This document shows, piece by piece, positions 1 through 10,500 of a DNA stretch of 64,000 nucleotides. The DNA is taken from NCBI GenBank assembly GCA_964353015.1, contig CAYGUA010000022.1, positions 25,396-89,395 of the forward strand, in the 5' to 3' direction. This DNA is from JAMZMI01 sp964353015. GTDB taxonomy: Bacteria; Bacteroidota; Bacteroidia; Cytophagales; Cyclobacteriaceae. Every line of letters begins with the position of its first letter. Position 1 is the first letter of the stretch. Made by a program: the position numbers and the translations under genes. The notes beneath the pieces are model-generated. The model made no database searches. It had not been told where the DNA came from and worked only from the letters and a program-made list of their open reading frames with translations.

Positions 1-84
1 CTTCATAATACCTTTCCATTCCTTACTGATTGATACAATCCGCGGTTTTTTCAATTTCGATGTAACTAATTGAAAAAACACACC

Positions 85-897
85 ATGGAAAAACTACACT
101 TTGTTTCTGGATTCCCTCGTAGCGGCAGCACGCTCATGTGCAATCTACTCAACATGAATCCAGACTTTCACGCAACACCCACGTCACCTACCATTGATAT
201 GGTTATGCAGATGAGGAAAGTATTCAGCCACAACGTCTCTTACAAAAATGTAAATCGACTGGAAGAAGCCTCGCGTTTCAAAGCGGGAGTTAGAGCTTAT
301 TTAAGCGCCTACTTTCATGACCAGCGTGTAGTCTTTGACAAAAACAGAGGTTGGGTCAATAAACTCCCAATAGTTGATCGAATTATGGAAAATGAGGAAA
401 GTAAGATCATTTTCTGTTACAGAAACCCCGTGGAAGTGTTCCAGTCCATTGAGGCGCAATATCAGAAAACGATCATGATGGAAAACACAGATGAAATCAA
501 CAACGAACTGGCATTTACCACGCTATACAACAGAGTTGAAACGTTTGTAGGTCAGAACTTTACGTTAATGTCAACGCCTGTCGCTCTGCTAGAAGATGCC
601 CTAACGCAGGGACATGGAAACCGAATCCTTATTGTGAGGTATGACAAACTCTGCTCTGAACCACAAAAGACACTAAACATGATTCATGAGTTCGTGGGTG
701 AGCCAGCTATCCAGTATGACTTTTCACAATTAAAGCAGTCAACCTTTGAAAACGATGGAGCATATAACTACAAGTTTTTACACAGCATCCGAGAAGGTGA
801 AGTGACCTACAGCCCTACCAAAATCAATTTACCAAAAGACGCCATCGATCGGATCGAGAAGCGCTTTCAGTGGATTACCTCCAAAATCGAAAAATAG
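85..897 (+). CDS. Sulfotransferase family protein
   Basis: About 270 residues. Near the N-terminus lies the PAPS-binding loop SGFPRSGSTL, and a later segment RYDKLCSEPQKTL resembles the 3'-phosphate-binding region of sulfotransferases. The family moves a sulfuryl group from PAPS to a hydroxyl or amine; the acceptor cannot be read from sequence. An in-frame TTG at 70 would add five residues, but ATG at 85 is a better start because it leads directly into the first beta strand and P-loop. The gene ends six bases before a DUF5606-like gene on the same strand, so the two are probably co-transcribed. No PAPS synthesis genes are in the window. The family is clear; the substrate is unknown. Confidence 0.85.
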   Translation: MEKLHFVSGFPRSGSTLMCNLLNMNPDFHATPTSPTIDMVMQMRKVFSHNVSYKNVNRLEEASRFKAGVRAYLSAYFHDQRVVFDKNRGWVNKLPIVDRIMENEESKIIFCYRNPVEVFQSIEAQYQKTIMMENTDEINNELAFTTLYNRVETFVGQNFTLMSTPVALLEDALTQGHGNRILIVRYDKLCSEPQKTLNMIHEFVGEPAIQYDFSQLKQSTFENDGAYNYKFLHSIREGEVTYSPTKINLPKDAIDRIEKRFQWITSKIEK

Positions 898-903
898 AAT
901 AAA

Positions 904-1320
904 ATGGCTACTATCAACCTACAGAAAATCGTTGCAGTGAAAGGTCAGCCTGGCCTCTTTCACCTCACCAATTACAATCCAAAAGGATATTTTCTTCAAC
1001 CGTTCAAAGGCGGTCCTGTCAGGTTCTTTTCGAATGAAAAAGGAAAGGTGCTGGCAATAGGAAATGTGGATCTCAAGTTGAAAGAAGGCTCTATTAATTC
1101 CCTTGAAATTTTTCTTAAGATGAGAGAGACTACCGTTTTACCCCCTGAAACGAGTTACGATTTAGTGGTCTCCTTCTTTATGGAATTAATTCCAGATTTG
1201 GATCCTGGGGTTGCGCCAAGCCACCTCGAAAAAGTATTGAAGTGGTATCACCAGATTTTTGAACATGAACATTCCTCTGAGATGATCAATGAGGAAGATG
1301 GGGGATTGACAATTGCATAA
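904..1320 (+). CDS. DUF5606-like conserved protein
   Basis: 138 residues. The order of features fits DUF5606 proteins of Bacteroidota: an N-terminal 'KIVAVKGQPGLFHL' like the family's 'I.SISGKPGLYKL', a small beta domain, and a C-terminal helical part with 'FFMELIPDLDPGVAPS' and 'LKWYHQI'. The match is from memory of the family pattern and is divergent, so it is tentative. No signal peptide or membrane segment is seen, so the protein is probably cytoplasmic. No function is known. It starts seven bases after the sulfotransferase stop, which suggests one transcript. Confidence 0.6.
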   Translation: MATINLQKIVAVKGQPGLFHLTNYNPKGYFLQPFKGGPVRFFSNEKGKVLAIGNVDLKLKEGSINSLEIFLKMRETTVLPPETSYDLVVSFFMELIPDLDPGVAPSHLEKVLKWYHQIFEHEHSSEMINEEDGGLTIA

Positions 1321-1380
1321 CTGTTCTAATCAAAATAATCGTTTTTCGGGGTAGAAAATTATTTTGAAACAATCTACCAA

Positions 1381-1418
1381 CTCCAAGAGCGGAATCTCAT
1401 AGAACTCTCCTCTTGGAG
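1381..1418. repeat. Inverted repeat inside a short intergenic repeat-like segment
   Basis: CTCCAAGAG (1381-1389) pairs perfectly with CTCTTGGAG (1410-1418) around a 20-base loop. The following text 'ctcttggaggggtgcccgg' resembles short intergenic repeats common in Bacteroidota genomes; this is from memory and untested. It lies directly upstream of the dead PID-CTERM gene and seems to have replaced its 5' end. Confidence 0.4.
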
Positions 1419-1439
1419 GGGTGCCCGGCTAAGGGAAGG

Positions 1440-1574
1440 TTACCCATCCATCAATCCCTTTCTGTTCTTTCATAGGAAGGAACACCAGCAACTCCTTTCG
1501 ACGAAGGCTTGAGCCTTCTGCTCGCAGCAGGTGCGATTTATGGATTAAAGAAGTTGAGAGACATGCAGAAATAA
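1440..1574 (+). pseudogene. Dead PID-CTERM mini-protein gene
   Basis: From 1479 the frame reads GTPATPFDEGLSLLLAAGAI followed by YGLKKLRDMQK and a stop at 1572-1574. This closely matches the C-terminus of the intact PID-CTERM gene at 12359-12529 (PPATPIDGGLSLLLLAGGLY, then GLKKLR). Upstream in the same frame is SLSVLS followed by TAG (1473-1475), where the intact gene has SLPVLAQ. The stop therefore sits at the usual signal-peptidase-site glutamine, consistent with a CAG-to-TAG change. No start codon exists upstream in frame; that part has decayed into repeat-like DNA. The open stretch is too short and interrupted to be expressed as in the intact copy. Confidence 0.65.
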
Positions 1575-1623
1575 TTCAACTAGCGAATCTTGACTGTTGC
1601 ATAGAAGCAAGTCGATTTATAAG

Positions 1624-1652
1624 GCGACCTCAGAATAGAGGTCGCTTTTTTT
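1624..1652 (+). terminator. Rho-independent terminator
   Basis: Perfect 8-bp stem GCGACCTC/GAGGTCGC with loop AGAATA, followed by seven T. It ends the transcript of the sulfotransferase/DUF5606-like genes and the dead PID-CTERM gene. Confidence 0.85.
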
Positions 1653-1711
1653 GTAATATATTCATTTATCACTGTTCAATTTTAGGAGTAATCTTTCCTA
1701 TTTTACATAAG

Positions 1712-2464
1712 ATGAGTGCTATCAAAATTCTAGTTGCAGAGGATAATCCAAACCATTCGGCCAAAATTGAAATGCTTTTGGATGAAATGAATTATCAGCT
1801 TATTGGTATTTATCCTACTGAGGAGGAAGTCCTAAGACTTTTTAAGGCTACAAAACCTGATTTATTGATTTTGGATATTGAGCTGGCAAATGGAGGTGAT
1901 GGAGTGAAGCTTGCTGGCACCTTAAATGAAATCAATCCCACACCGATCATTTTTACAAGCTCTTTCGAAGATAAGGAAACCATAGCCAGAGCTTTGCAAA
2001 CAGATCCTTATGCATACATTGTAAAACCTGTAGAGCGCCCCTCTTTACAAGCGGCGATTGAACTTGCGCTCTTTAAGTTTAGTAGGCGTGAACAACAATT
2101 GAGCAAAGAAAAATATCTTGGATGGTCGGAAGATTTGATTTTAAAGGATGCCTTTTTTATCAAATCAGGCACTAAACTCCTAAAAGTACCGCAGGGAGAT
2201 ATACTTTGGATTGAAGTGGGTCAGGACAGATATTGCGATATTATCACAGAAAAAAGAAGCTATCCTGTGCGTACTTCAATGAACCATCTTGAGGAAAAAC
2301 TAAATCCGTCAATATTTATCCGAATACATAGATCACATATCGTCAATATTCATAAAGTGGAAGGAATTGATGATATTGACATGGTGGTGGAAGTAGGTGA
2401 TAAATCATTGCCACTTGGTGGGTCTTATAAAAATGACCTGATCAACAGATTCCGATTGCTTTAA
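1712..2464 (+). CDS. LytTR-type response regulator
   Basis: 250 residues. The N-terminal receiver domain (about 4-118) has the acidic pocket ED at 10-11, the phospho-acceptor D55 in LLILDIEL, and the conserved lysine K105 in YIVKPVE. The C-terminal LytTR DNA-binding domain (about 150-250) shows 'ILWIEVGQDRYCDI', 'RTSMNHLEEKL' and 'FIRIHRSHIVN'. Such proteins are cytoplasmic transcription regulators. The gene ends 14 bases before a TPR histidine kinase, its likely partner, and the pair lies upstream of the giant T9SS adhesin, a plausible but unproven target. Confidence 0.92.
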   Translation: MSAIKILVAEDNPNHSAKIEMLLDEMNYQLIGIYPTEEEVLRLFKATKPDLLILDIELANGGDGVKLAGTLNEINPTPIIFTSSFEDKETIARALQTDPYAYIVKPVERPSLQAAIELALFKFSRREQQLSKEKYLGWSEDLILKDAFFIKSGTKLLKVPQGDILWIEVGQDRYCDIITEKRSYPVRTSMNHLEEKLNPSIFIRIHRSHIVNIHKVEGIDDIDMVVEVGDKSLPLGGSYKNDLINRFRLL

Positions 2465-2478
2465 CCGTTATTTTAAAC

Positions 2479-4431
2479 ATGAAAAAAGTTATTGGCTTAT
2501 TGCTATTTCTCGCTTTTTTTCTAAATGCTTTAGAGGGAAAAACTCAAGGTAAGTCCTTGGTAGATAGTGTTAAGTTCATGCTAAAATCGCCACCCAATGA
2601 TTCAGTAGAAACTAGGTTGCTCAATGCGCTCTTTGGGCTGTATATGACTATTGATATGGATTCGGCTTTATACTTGGGTGAGCGTGCAAAAGCATTGGCT
2701 CAGAAGACCGGAGATTCCGTATTGATCGCGAGTAATACCTTGAACTTTGGAGGGTATTATTGGTACCTGTCTGATTTCTCAAAAGCCATGGAATGCTACG
2801 TGAATGCCGCTGCTATTTTTGATAAACTAGGGAGCGAAACAGACGTAGCGGACGCACAATTGAATATTTCCATACTTCATGTGATATTGGGGCAGACGAA
2901 AAAGGCAAAGGCCCTTTTTAAAAAGACGATTAGAGTATATGAAAGCCATGATTACTACATGGGAATATCCAATGCGTACAATACTTTAGGTGTTATTTAT
3001 GATGAAGAAGCCAATTATGACTCGGCCATTTATTGTTTTGAAAACTGTCTGAAAGCCGCAAAGAAGTCTAAAATGAAGGTACATGAAGCATGGGGATATA
3101 GTGGTCTTGGTGAAATGTATAAAAAACAAGGACGGTATGCCAAGGCTCGGGAAAATCAAATGGAATCATTGAGACTCGAAGAACAAATCGGCAATGCCGT
3201 AGGGGTCTTGCAGTCCTATATTCAGTTGGGTTCGTTGGAAAAGCAACTTGGCAATTTGAAAGTAGCGGAAAATTATTTTAAAAAGGCGGAGGCTATGCCT
3301 GTGCTGGAATCGGACTTCCTTAGCCAGCGAAATCTCTATCAAGAAATGGTGAATCTATTCGAGGCTACCGGAGAGCTAGATAAAGAATATGGGAGTTACC
3401 AAAAATTTGTTGCTGCCGTTGATTCCATTAAAAACTCTGAGGATCTGGCGACCATCAATGAATTGAATGAGAAATACCAGTCGGAGAAAAAAGCAAACGA
3501 AATAATTACACTTCAAAAAGATCGGGAATTAGATCAGATCACGCTAGAAAAAGAACGCACCGAGAAACTCTATTTCATCCTGGCATCAATAATTTTCTTG
3601 CTGCTTAGCTCATTTTTGGTTTACGGATATCTCCAGCTCAAAAAGTCAAAGGATCAAATTGACAAGCGCAATGAGATGATTACAAAAATCAACAAAGCAC
3701 TTAATAAGTCTCAAGATGATCTGATAGCCTCCAATAAAACAAAAGACAAGTTTTTTGCACTTATTGCCCATGATCTTAGAGGGCCTGTGACTTCTATGCA
3801 AGGGATTGGTCGCATGCTTGCTTATTACAACAAAAAAGGAGATGAAAATCGTATCAATCAACTTATATCACAAGTTGATCAGTCCGCACATTCAGTCAAT
3901 CACCTTTTGGATAATTTGCTCAAATGGGCATTATCTCAAACAGAAGGTCTCAATTATCAGCCTACTACGATTGAACTGAGCCAGTTATTGGATGAAATCA
4001 GAATCATTTTTGATGAGGCTTTAAAAGCCAAAGAAATTAATCTTCAAATTAAGAAAGAGGATGATTTATGGATAGAGGCGGACTACAATATGATTAGTAC
4101 GGTATTGAGAAATCTCTTAAGCAATGCCATAAAGTTTTCTCCTCCCGGTGGCAAAATTGCAATCAATATTTTCCAATCTCATAACAATGTGACGATTGAA
4201 GTTGCGGACACAGGAGTTGGGATGACCCCAGAAACCGTTAAAAAAATATTATCTGATCAACCAGTTTCCAGTACTCGTGGCACTCTTGATGAAAAAGGCA
4301 CGGGCCTTGGACTTGGTCTATCTAGAGAGTTTGTCAAAAGACATGGTGGTGATTTGACGATTTCTTCTTCTGAAAAGGGCACTAGTATTTCATTTCAATT
4401 GGGATTGATCAAGCAAACTGAAAATGTCTGA
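2479..4431 (+). CDS. TPR-containing sensor histidine kinase
   Basis: 650 residues. An N-terminal signal peptide (ends near TQG, about residue 24) is followed by a periplasmic array of tetratricopeptide repeats (about 45-310; for example 'ADAQLNISILHVILGQTKKA' and 'YNTLGVIYDEEANYDSAIYC'), one membrane helix (about 363-386), a coiled-coil linker and a kinase core. H431 in IAHDLRGP is the likely phosphorylated histidine. The ATPase domain has the N-box RNLLSNAIKFS, the G1 box ADTGVGM and the G2 box GTGLGLGLS. TPR kinases of this type are common in Bacteroidota and usually pair with a neighbouring regulator, here the LytTR protein. The input signal is unknown. Confidence 0.92.
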   Translation: MKKVIGLLLFLAFFLNALEGKTQGKSLVDSVKFMLKSPPNDSVETRLLNALFGLYMTIDMDSALYLGERAKALAQKTGDSVLIASNTLNFGGYYWYLSDFSKAMECYVNAAAIFDKLGSETDVADAQLNISILHVILGQTKKAKALFKKTIRVYESHDYYMGISNAYNTLGVIYDEEANYDSAIYCFENCLKAAKKSKMKVHEAWGYSGLGEMYKKQGRYAKARENQMESLRLEEQIGNAVGVLQSYIQLGSLEKQLGNLKVAENYFKKAEAMPVLESDFLSQRNLYQEMVNLFEATGELDKEYGSYQKFVAAVDSIKNSEDLATINELNEKYQSEKKANEIITLQKDRELDQITLEKERTEKLYFILASIIFLLLSSFLVYGYLQLKKSKDQIDKRNEMITKINKALNKSQDDLIASNKTKDKFFALIAHDLRGPVTSMQGIGRMLAYYNKKGDENRINQLISQVDQSAHSVNHLLDNLLKWALSQTEGLNYQPTTIELSQLLDEIRIIFDEALKAKEINLQIKKEDDLWIEADYNMISTVLRNLLSNAIKFSPPGGKIAINIFQSHNNVTIEVADTGVGMTPETVKKILSDQPVSSTRGTLDEKGTGLGLGLSREFVKRHGGDLTISSSEKGTSISFQLGLIKQTENV

Positions 4432-4531
4432 ATAATTTAATTACCCGAATTTTATACTTCATGTACGAATTCAGGTAGTTCACGCATTTTTCGACTTATC
4501 CAATTTTCTGGCTTGTCATATTTAAGGTACT

Positions 4532-4554
4532 ATCATCCCAACAGTAGGGATGAT
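4532..4554. promoter_or_regulatory. Hairpin or operator upstream of the adhesin gene
   Basis: ATCATCCC and GGGATGAT form a perfect 8-bp inverted repeat around AACAGTA, ending 19 bases before the adhesin start. There is no T-tract, so it is not a standard terminator. It could be an operator (for example for the adjacent LytTR regulator) or a 5'-leader hairpin. Confidence 0.4.
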
Positions 4555-4573
4555 CACCTATAAATAATATGCT

Positions 4574-7500
4574 ATGAAATCAGGAATCTCTGCCGCCACT
4601 GAGATAGGATTAAGAATCCTTCGTCTTAGAACTTTTGGCCTCACATCTATTATTTTATTTGTTATTACATGCGTCCTGGCAAGCTTCACGGCTTCAGCTC
4701 AGGTGCCAATCCCTTCTGGAGACTGTGGACGAACAACCCTTTACTTCTCCAATGCGACAAATATCACGACCACAATCAGTGAATTATCAGGAACCACTCA
4801 AGGATCAGGTACATGGGAAGCATGGGTCAAGAAAGCCTACTGGGCCGGATACAATAGCGATGAAAAGCTTTTCATGAATGATTTTGATTATCCTGCTGAA
4901 AACTGCTTTTATGTATCGCTTCATGGTGCAGTTGGTTTTCATTTCCGTACGGGATATACAGGCGGAGAATATGTGTCCAGTACGGCCACATTTGGTTTTG
5001 CTGCAAACTCCTGGCACCATTTGGCCGCCACGTGGAGCGAATCTGGAGGGACAGTCACTACCTCAATTTTTATCGATGGAGTTGCTATGGGCTCTGTAAC
5101 CTCTACATCCAATTTTGATTTAGGATCTACCTTCCATATAGGAGGTAAAGACGGTTCTTATAAACTACAAGGTGCAGAAATGGCCGAAGTGCGGGTTTGG
5201 AATGTAGCCAGAACCGAGCAAGAGATTTTCGACAACATGAATACTGTTCTTACCGGCAGTGAAAGCGGTCTGGTGGGCTACTGGCCTTTAGATGAGCCAG
5301 CTGGTAGTCTTACCGCCACTAACCTGGTGACTGATGGTGGAGCTCAAACTGTAAATTATATAGCAGCAGCGACCGATTGGAAAGACTTTCCATTGAGCCT
5401 TGAAAATACACAAGGTTTAATCTATCCTAATGGAAGTCACGCCTTTGGTGATAATCCAATAGCCAATACACTTTCCGAAACTTTCACCATTTACAACGTT
5501 ACCTCTTCTGATATCGACCTTAATGGCAGTCCGGCCATTGCTCTAACAGGTACGGATGCCGATCAGTTTTCACTGGATCTTACATCTACCTCCAGCACTG
5601 TGACCGGAAATGACTTCACCACTTTTGTGGTCAACTTCACACCTACAACTCCGGGCGGAAAAAGTGCGGCAGTCACAATCACAAATGTAGCTTCATGTTC
5701 TGATCCTTTCACGATCAATCTTTCAGGTACGGGGCTTAGTGCTTCGCTATCATACAGTGGAGAAGGTTTCTCTGAGAATACTGCCAATGATGGTTCTGTT
5801 GCCGGATCGATCACAATTACACTGATAGGTGACACCTTTCAGGATGATGATATGGACAATTTGCTTGATATAGATTCTGAAGTAACGATTGGTAATATTC
5901 CTTCTAATCTTATTCCGATAGTCACATTAGTTAGTAGCACCGAAGCAGTCCTCACACTCACAGGAAACGCTACGGCCCATCAAAGTGCCAACAATGTAGT
6001 TGACCTCACTTTTGAATTTACAGATGCTGCTTTTACAAATTTAGTTGCAGCAACTGTCACCAATGCCACAGGCCCTGCCAGTAGCGGATTGGGAATTGAT
6101 TTTGATCGGCCTTATTTGACTTATGAATTGGAGGACGGTTTTTTTGAGAGTGGAAATAATAACGGAAGTGTAATAAATGCTATGGATATATTTTTGGTTG
6201 GAGACACCTTCAAAGACGATGATATGGACAGTCAACTCGCTTTCGGTTCAGAATTTTATATTCCTAATCTTCCTGAAGGACTTATTCCAATAATTTCTAT
6301 TGAAAATTCCACTTCGGCCTATCTCAGTTTTGATGGCAATGCGCTTTCTCACAATGCAGATGCCAATGTTTCGGATCTCACTATTTCCTTTGACAATTCC
6401 GCGTTTCAAGGTGGGGATGCCTCGTATATCATGTATGCTACGGGTCCTGCGAGTACAGGAGTTGGAATTACATTCTACAATACCAACGGTATTCTTGAAT
6501 ATTCTGGGCCCGGGTTTGTTGAATCTGACGCCAATAACGGTACATTGGCGGGTAGCATTACCCTCACTTTGACAGGTGGAGAAACTTTCGCTGACCCTGA
6601 TGAGAATGGTCTGATCGAAAGTAGTCAATACTATGTTTATGATGATAATTCAGATTCATTCCCTGAAAACCTTACATATGTACTTACATTGGCTAGTCCA
6701 ACTGTTGCTGTCTTAACCATAGATGGTCAAGCAGTGAGCCATCAAGACATCAATGATTATACACTTTCATTCCATTTTTATAGCAGCCAGAGTCTTAGCA
6801 CGAGCGCATTTACCAATTCTTTGAATTACGAGGTGTTGAATTCGCGTAGTTATATAAGTGATTTTAAATTAGATTTTCATGATAATGGAACCTTAAGTTA
6901 TTCAGGATCAGGATTTACCGAGACGGAGGATAATGATGGTACACTGACAGGCTCCATGATCATTGATCTCACCGAAGACACTTTTTCTGATCCTGATGAG
7001 GATGGTTTTCTTCAAGTAGGAGCACAATATGAGATCAGCAATTTGCCTTCAGGACTTATCCCAGTTATGACGCTGGTATCCTCTAATCAGTTAGAGCTGA
7101 CTTTGGAAGGAAGGGTGGATATACATTTACCTGAAAATTCAGTTTCAAGCTTACAGATTGAATTTACTGATGAGGCTTTCAGCGTTACTGCGGCACCTTA
7201 TGTTTTCAATGCTACAGGGCCATACAGTACGCAGATAGGCATTACATTCGACTCAAACACATTGTTTTATGCCGGCAGTGGATTTACTGAATCCGCGGCA
7301 AATGATGGATCGGTCGAGGGAGAAATCAAGGTGATTTTGTTAAGTGACAATTTTCAAGACGTAGACAGTGATGGATTCCTTGATGTTGGTACTGAGGTTT
7401 CTATTAATAATATACCAGCAGGACTTACACCAAATTTGGCGATCACGTCAAACAATCAGGCAGGTAACAATTGGACTCCCTTATTAGCAGATAATGACAA

Positions 7501-10500
7501 GCAATATCGTCTTCTGGCGTACGGAAATGGCACTTATGTGGCCATGGGGTATTATGGAACCAACAGGCTCACTACCAGCACTGATGGTGAGACTTGGATA
7601 CCAAGCGATGTTTTGGATGCCTACTCGTGGAATGATTTGATTTTTGCCAATGGAATGTTTATTGCCCTGCCTGCTGACGAGAATGCCATTCATACCTCAA
7701 CAGATGGAGTGAACTGGACTGCAGGGAGCCTATTGAGCGAAAATGCATGGCACAAAATAGCTTATGGCAATGGGCTATTCGTAGCTGTAAAAGACAATGG
7801 TAGCTACCGCGTAGCAACTTCACCAGATGGTGTGAACTGGACAGAGCGAACCGGGAGCACAGCTGTTGGGTATTTCATTACTTATGGCAATGGCTTGTTT
7901 GTTTCAGGCAATTACGATTACAATACGTTAGCAACTTCAACAGATGGTATCAACTGGACACAGCAATTATACAGCAATGAGGGAGTGGCTTATTTCGGCA
8001 GTAACGACATCACCTTTGGTAATGGGTTGTTTGTAGTGGTGAGCGATTATAGTGAGGATGCGCAGGGAAATGAGTTAACCCAAAATATGGTATGGACCTC
8101 TCCAGACGCAGTTAACTGGACATTGAGAGATACGCCTGAGGGTTATTGGTATTCAGTGACTTACGGAGATGGCTCGTTTGCTGCGGTTGGCTATAGTGGT
8201 AGCCCCAATAGCTTGATGACTTCCAATGATGGTATCACATGGACCGCCAATGCTAATCTTCCGAATGAAAACTGGAATGCTATCGAGTATATCAATGGTC
8301 AGTTCTTTGCTGTGGCTGAGGACTATGACGTTCAGATCATGACCAGCTTCCCAAGTGCTGAGGCAACTTTGACCTTAACTGGAAACGCAGATGATCATCA
8401 AGCCTTACACAATGTCAGTGATATAACTTTTAATTTTACCGATGCAGCTTTTGTGAATTCCATTGCTGCTAATGTGCCCAATGCAACCGGACCAGCTAGC
8501 AGTGGTCTGGGGATCACATTCGATGACAATACTCCTGCCAATGACGACTGTAGCAATGCAGAAACAATTACGGTTTATGCGCCGGGAACAGGTAGTGCTA
8601 CGGAAGGATCAACAGAGTTTTCGGTACCCAACCCTGAGTTTGCCCCATGTACAGACGACTTAATCATCAAGAACGTTTGGTACACTTTCAACACTGGAGA
8701 TGCCGAACAGATCATTTTTACCATTGAAGCTGGAACGGCAACCGCGGTATCAGGGGCTATCTATACCTCATGTGGTGAGATATACTTGGTACCTAATCCA
8801 TTTGGGGGCGAGCCTTCGCCAGCCTGTGCTTTCGACCTGACTGAGCCAATATTTTTAGATCTTCCTTCCAATACCGATTTTCTAATCCAGATATGGAGTG
8901 TTGAAGGTGAGGAAGGCACTTTCTCTATTCTATTGGAATCAAATTCACCTCCTGACATCACACCCATCAATGACAAAACCGTGGATGAGGAGACAGAGCT
9001 GACCTTTACGGTCTCTGCTACAGACGATTATGCGCCAAATGGGTATATTGAATATTTTGTTGACTTTGGGTCTGTGGATTTGGGAATGAGTATCAACGCT
9101 TCAACAGGTGAGTTTAGCTGGATACCAACAGAGAGTCAGGATGGCACTTATACTGTCACGGTCTATGCGGTTGATTATTACAGTGAAATTACACGTTCTG
9201 AGAGCTATTCTGAAGCTACCTTCAATATAACCGTGAATGAGGTGAATACAGCTCCAGAGCTAGGCACATTAGTAGCTCAAAATGTAGCACCGGAAGGTTC
9301 ACTAAGCTATCAGGTTACTGCCACGGATGTTGATCTTCCTGAGCAGACTTTGACCTTCAATCTTGATCATTCTTCCCTTAACAAAGGAATATATATTGAT
9401 GAATCTGGCTACATCAGCTGGAGCCCTCAGTCTTCGGATTATGGTTCTACCAACAATGTGGAGGTAACTGTTTCCGACGGAGATTTGTCCGATGCAGCCA
9501 CTTTGGTGATCACCGTTGACAAGGGTGAACAAACGATTTACTTTGATTCTCCAGGCAATTTCACATTTGGTGAAACTACAGCCATCTCCCTTAATGCAAA
9601 TGGAGGGGACTCCAATAATCCGGTCGTATTTACCAGCTCCAACGAGCTTGTGGCGACCATTTCAGGGTCAAGTGCAAATATTGTAGGAGCTGGCGAGGTT
9701 ACTTTCTTTGCAAATCAGGCGGGTAATACCCAATACAATGCGGCTCCACAGGTCAGTCAGACAATCACAATCTATAAAGGTGATCAATATCTTTATTTTG
9801 ACTCACCTTCAAGCTACACCTACGGTGAGATTACTTCTTTTGAGCTTTACGCTGATGGTGGCGATTCCAGTAGCCCGATTATTTTCACGAGCTCAGACGA
9901 AAATGTCGTCAGTATCTCCGGATCTACCGCTACGGTAAAAGGAGCGGGAGATGTGACCATCTACGCCAATCAGGCTGGTGATAACAACTACAACCCAGCT
10001 CAGCAGCAAAGTGCCCCGATGACCATTTACAAAGCAGATCAGTATATCAGTTTTGACTACCTTGATTCTAAAGTTTATGGTGATGCACCATTCGAATTGA
10101 GTGGGACAGGAGGAGGATCCAGTAATCCTGTGATTTTCACAAGTTCTAACGAAGATGTGGCAACTATTTTCGGTACTACCTTAACCATCGTTGGAGCTGG
10201 AGATGCGACCATCTATGCCAATCAGGCCGGGGACGACAATTACAATCAGGCTAGTGAAGAAAGCCAGTCGCTTTATGTAGACAGGGCCGAGCAGATCATC
10301 AGCTTTGAAGCTATTTCTGATAAGACCTTCGGCGATGGCACATTCGAGCTGGTTGCTACAGGAGGAGGATCAACGAGCCCAATAATTTTCAGTACTTATG
10401 ATGAAAATGTTCTAGCCATCAATGGCTCTACGGTAACAATAGTTGGTGCTGGCTATGCCACCATATATGCTACTCAAACCGGAGATAATAATTATTATGA

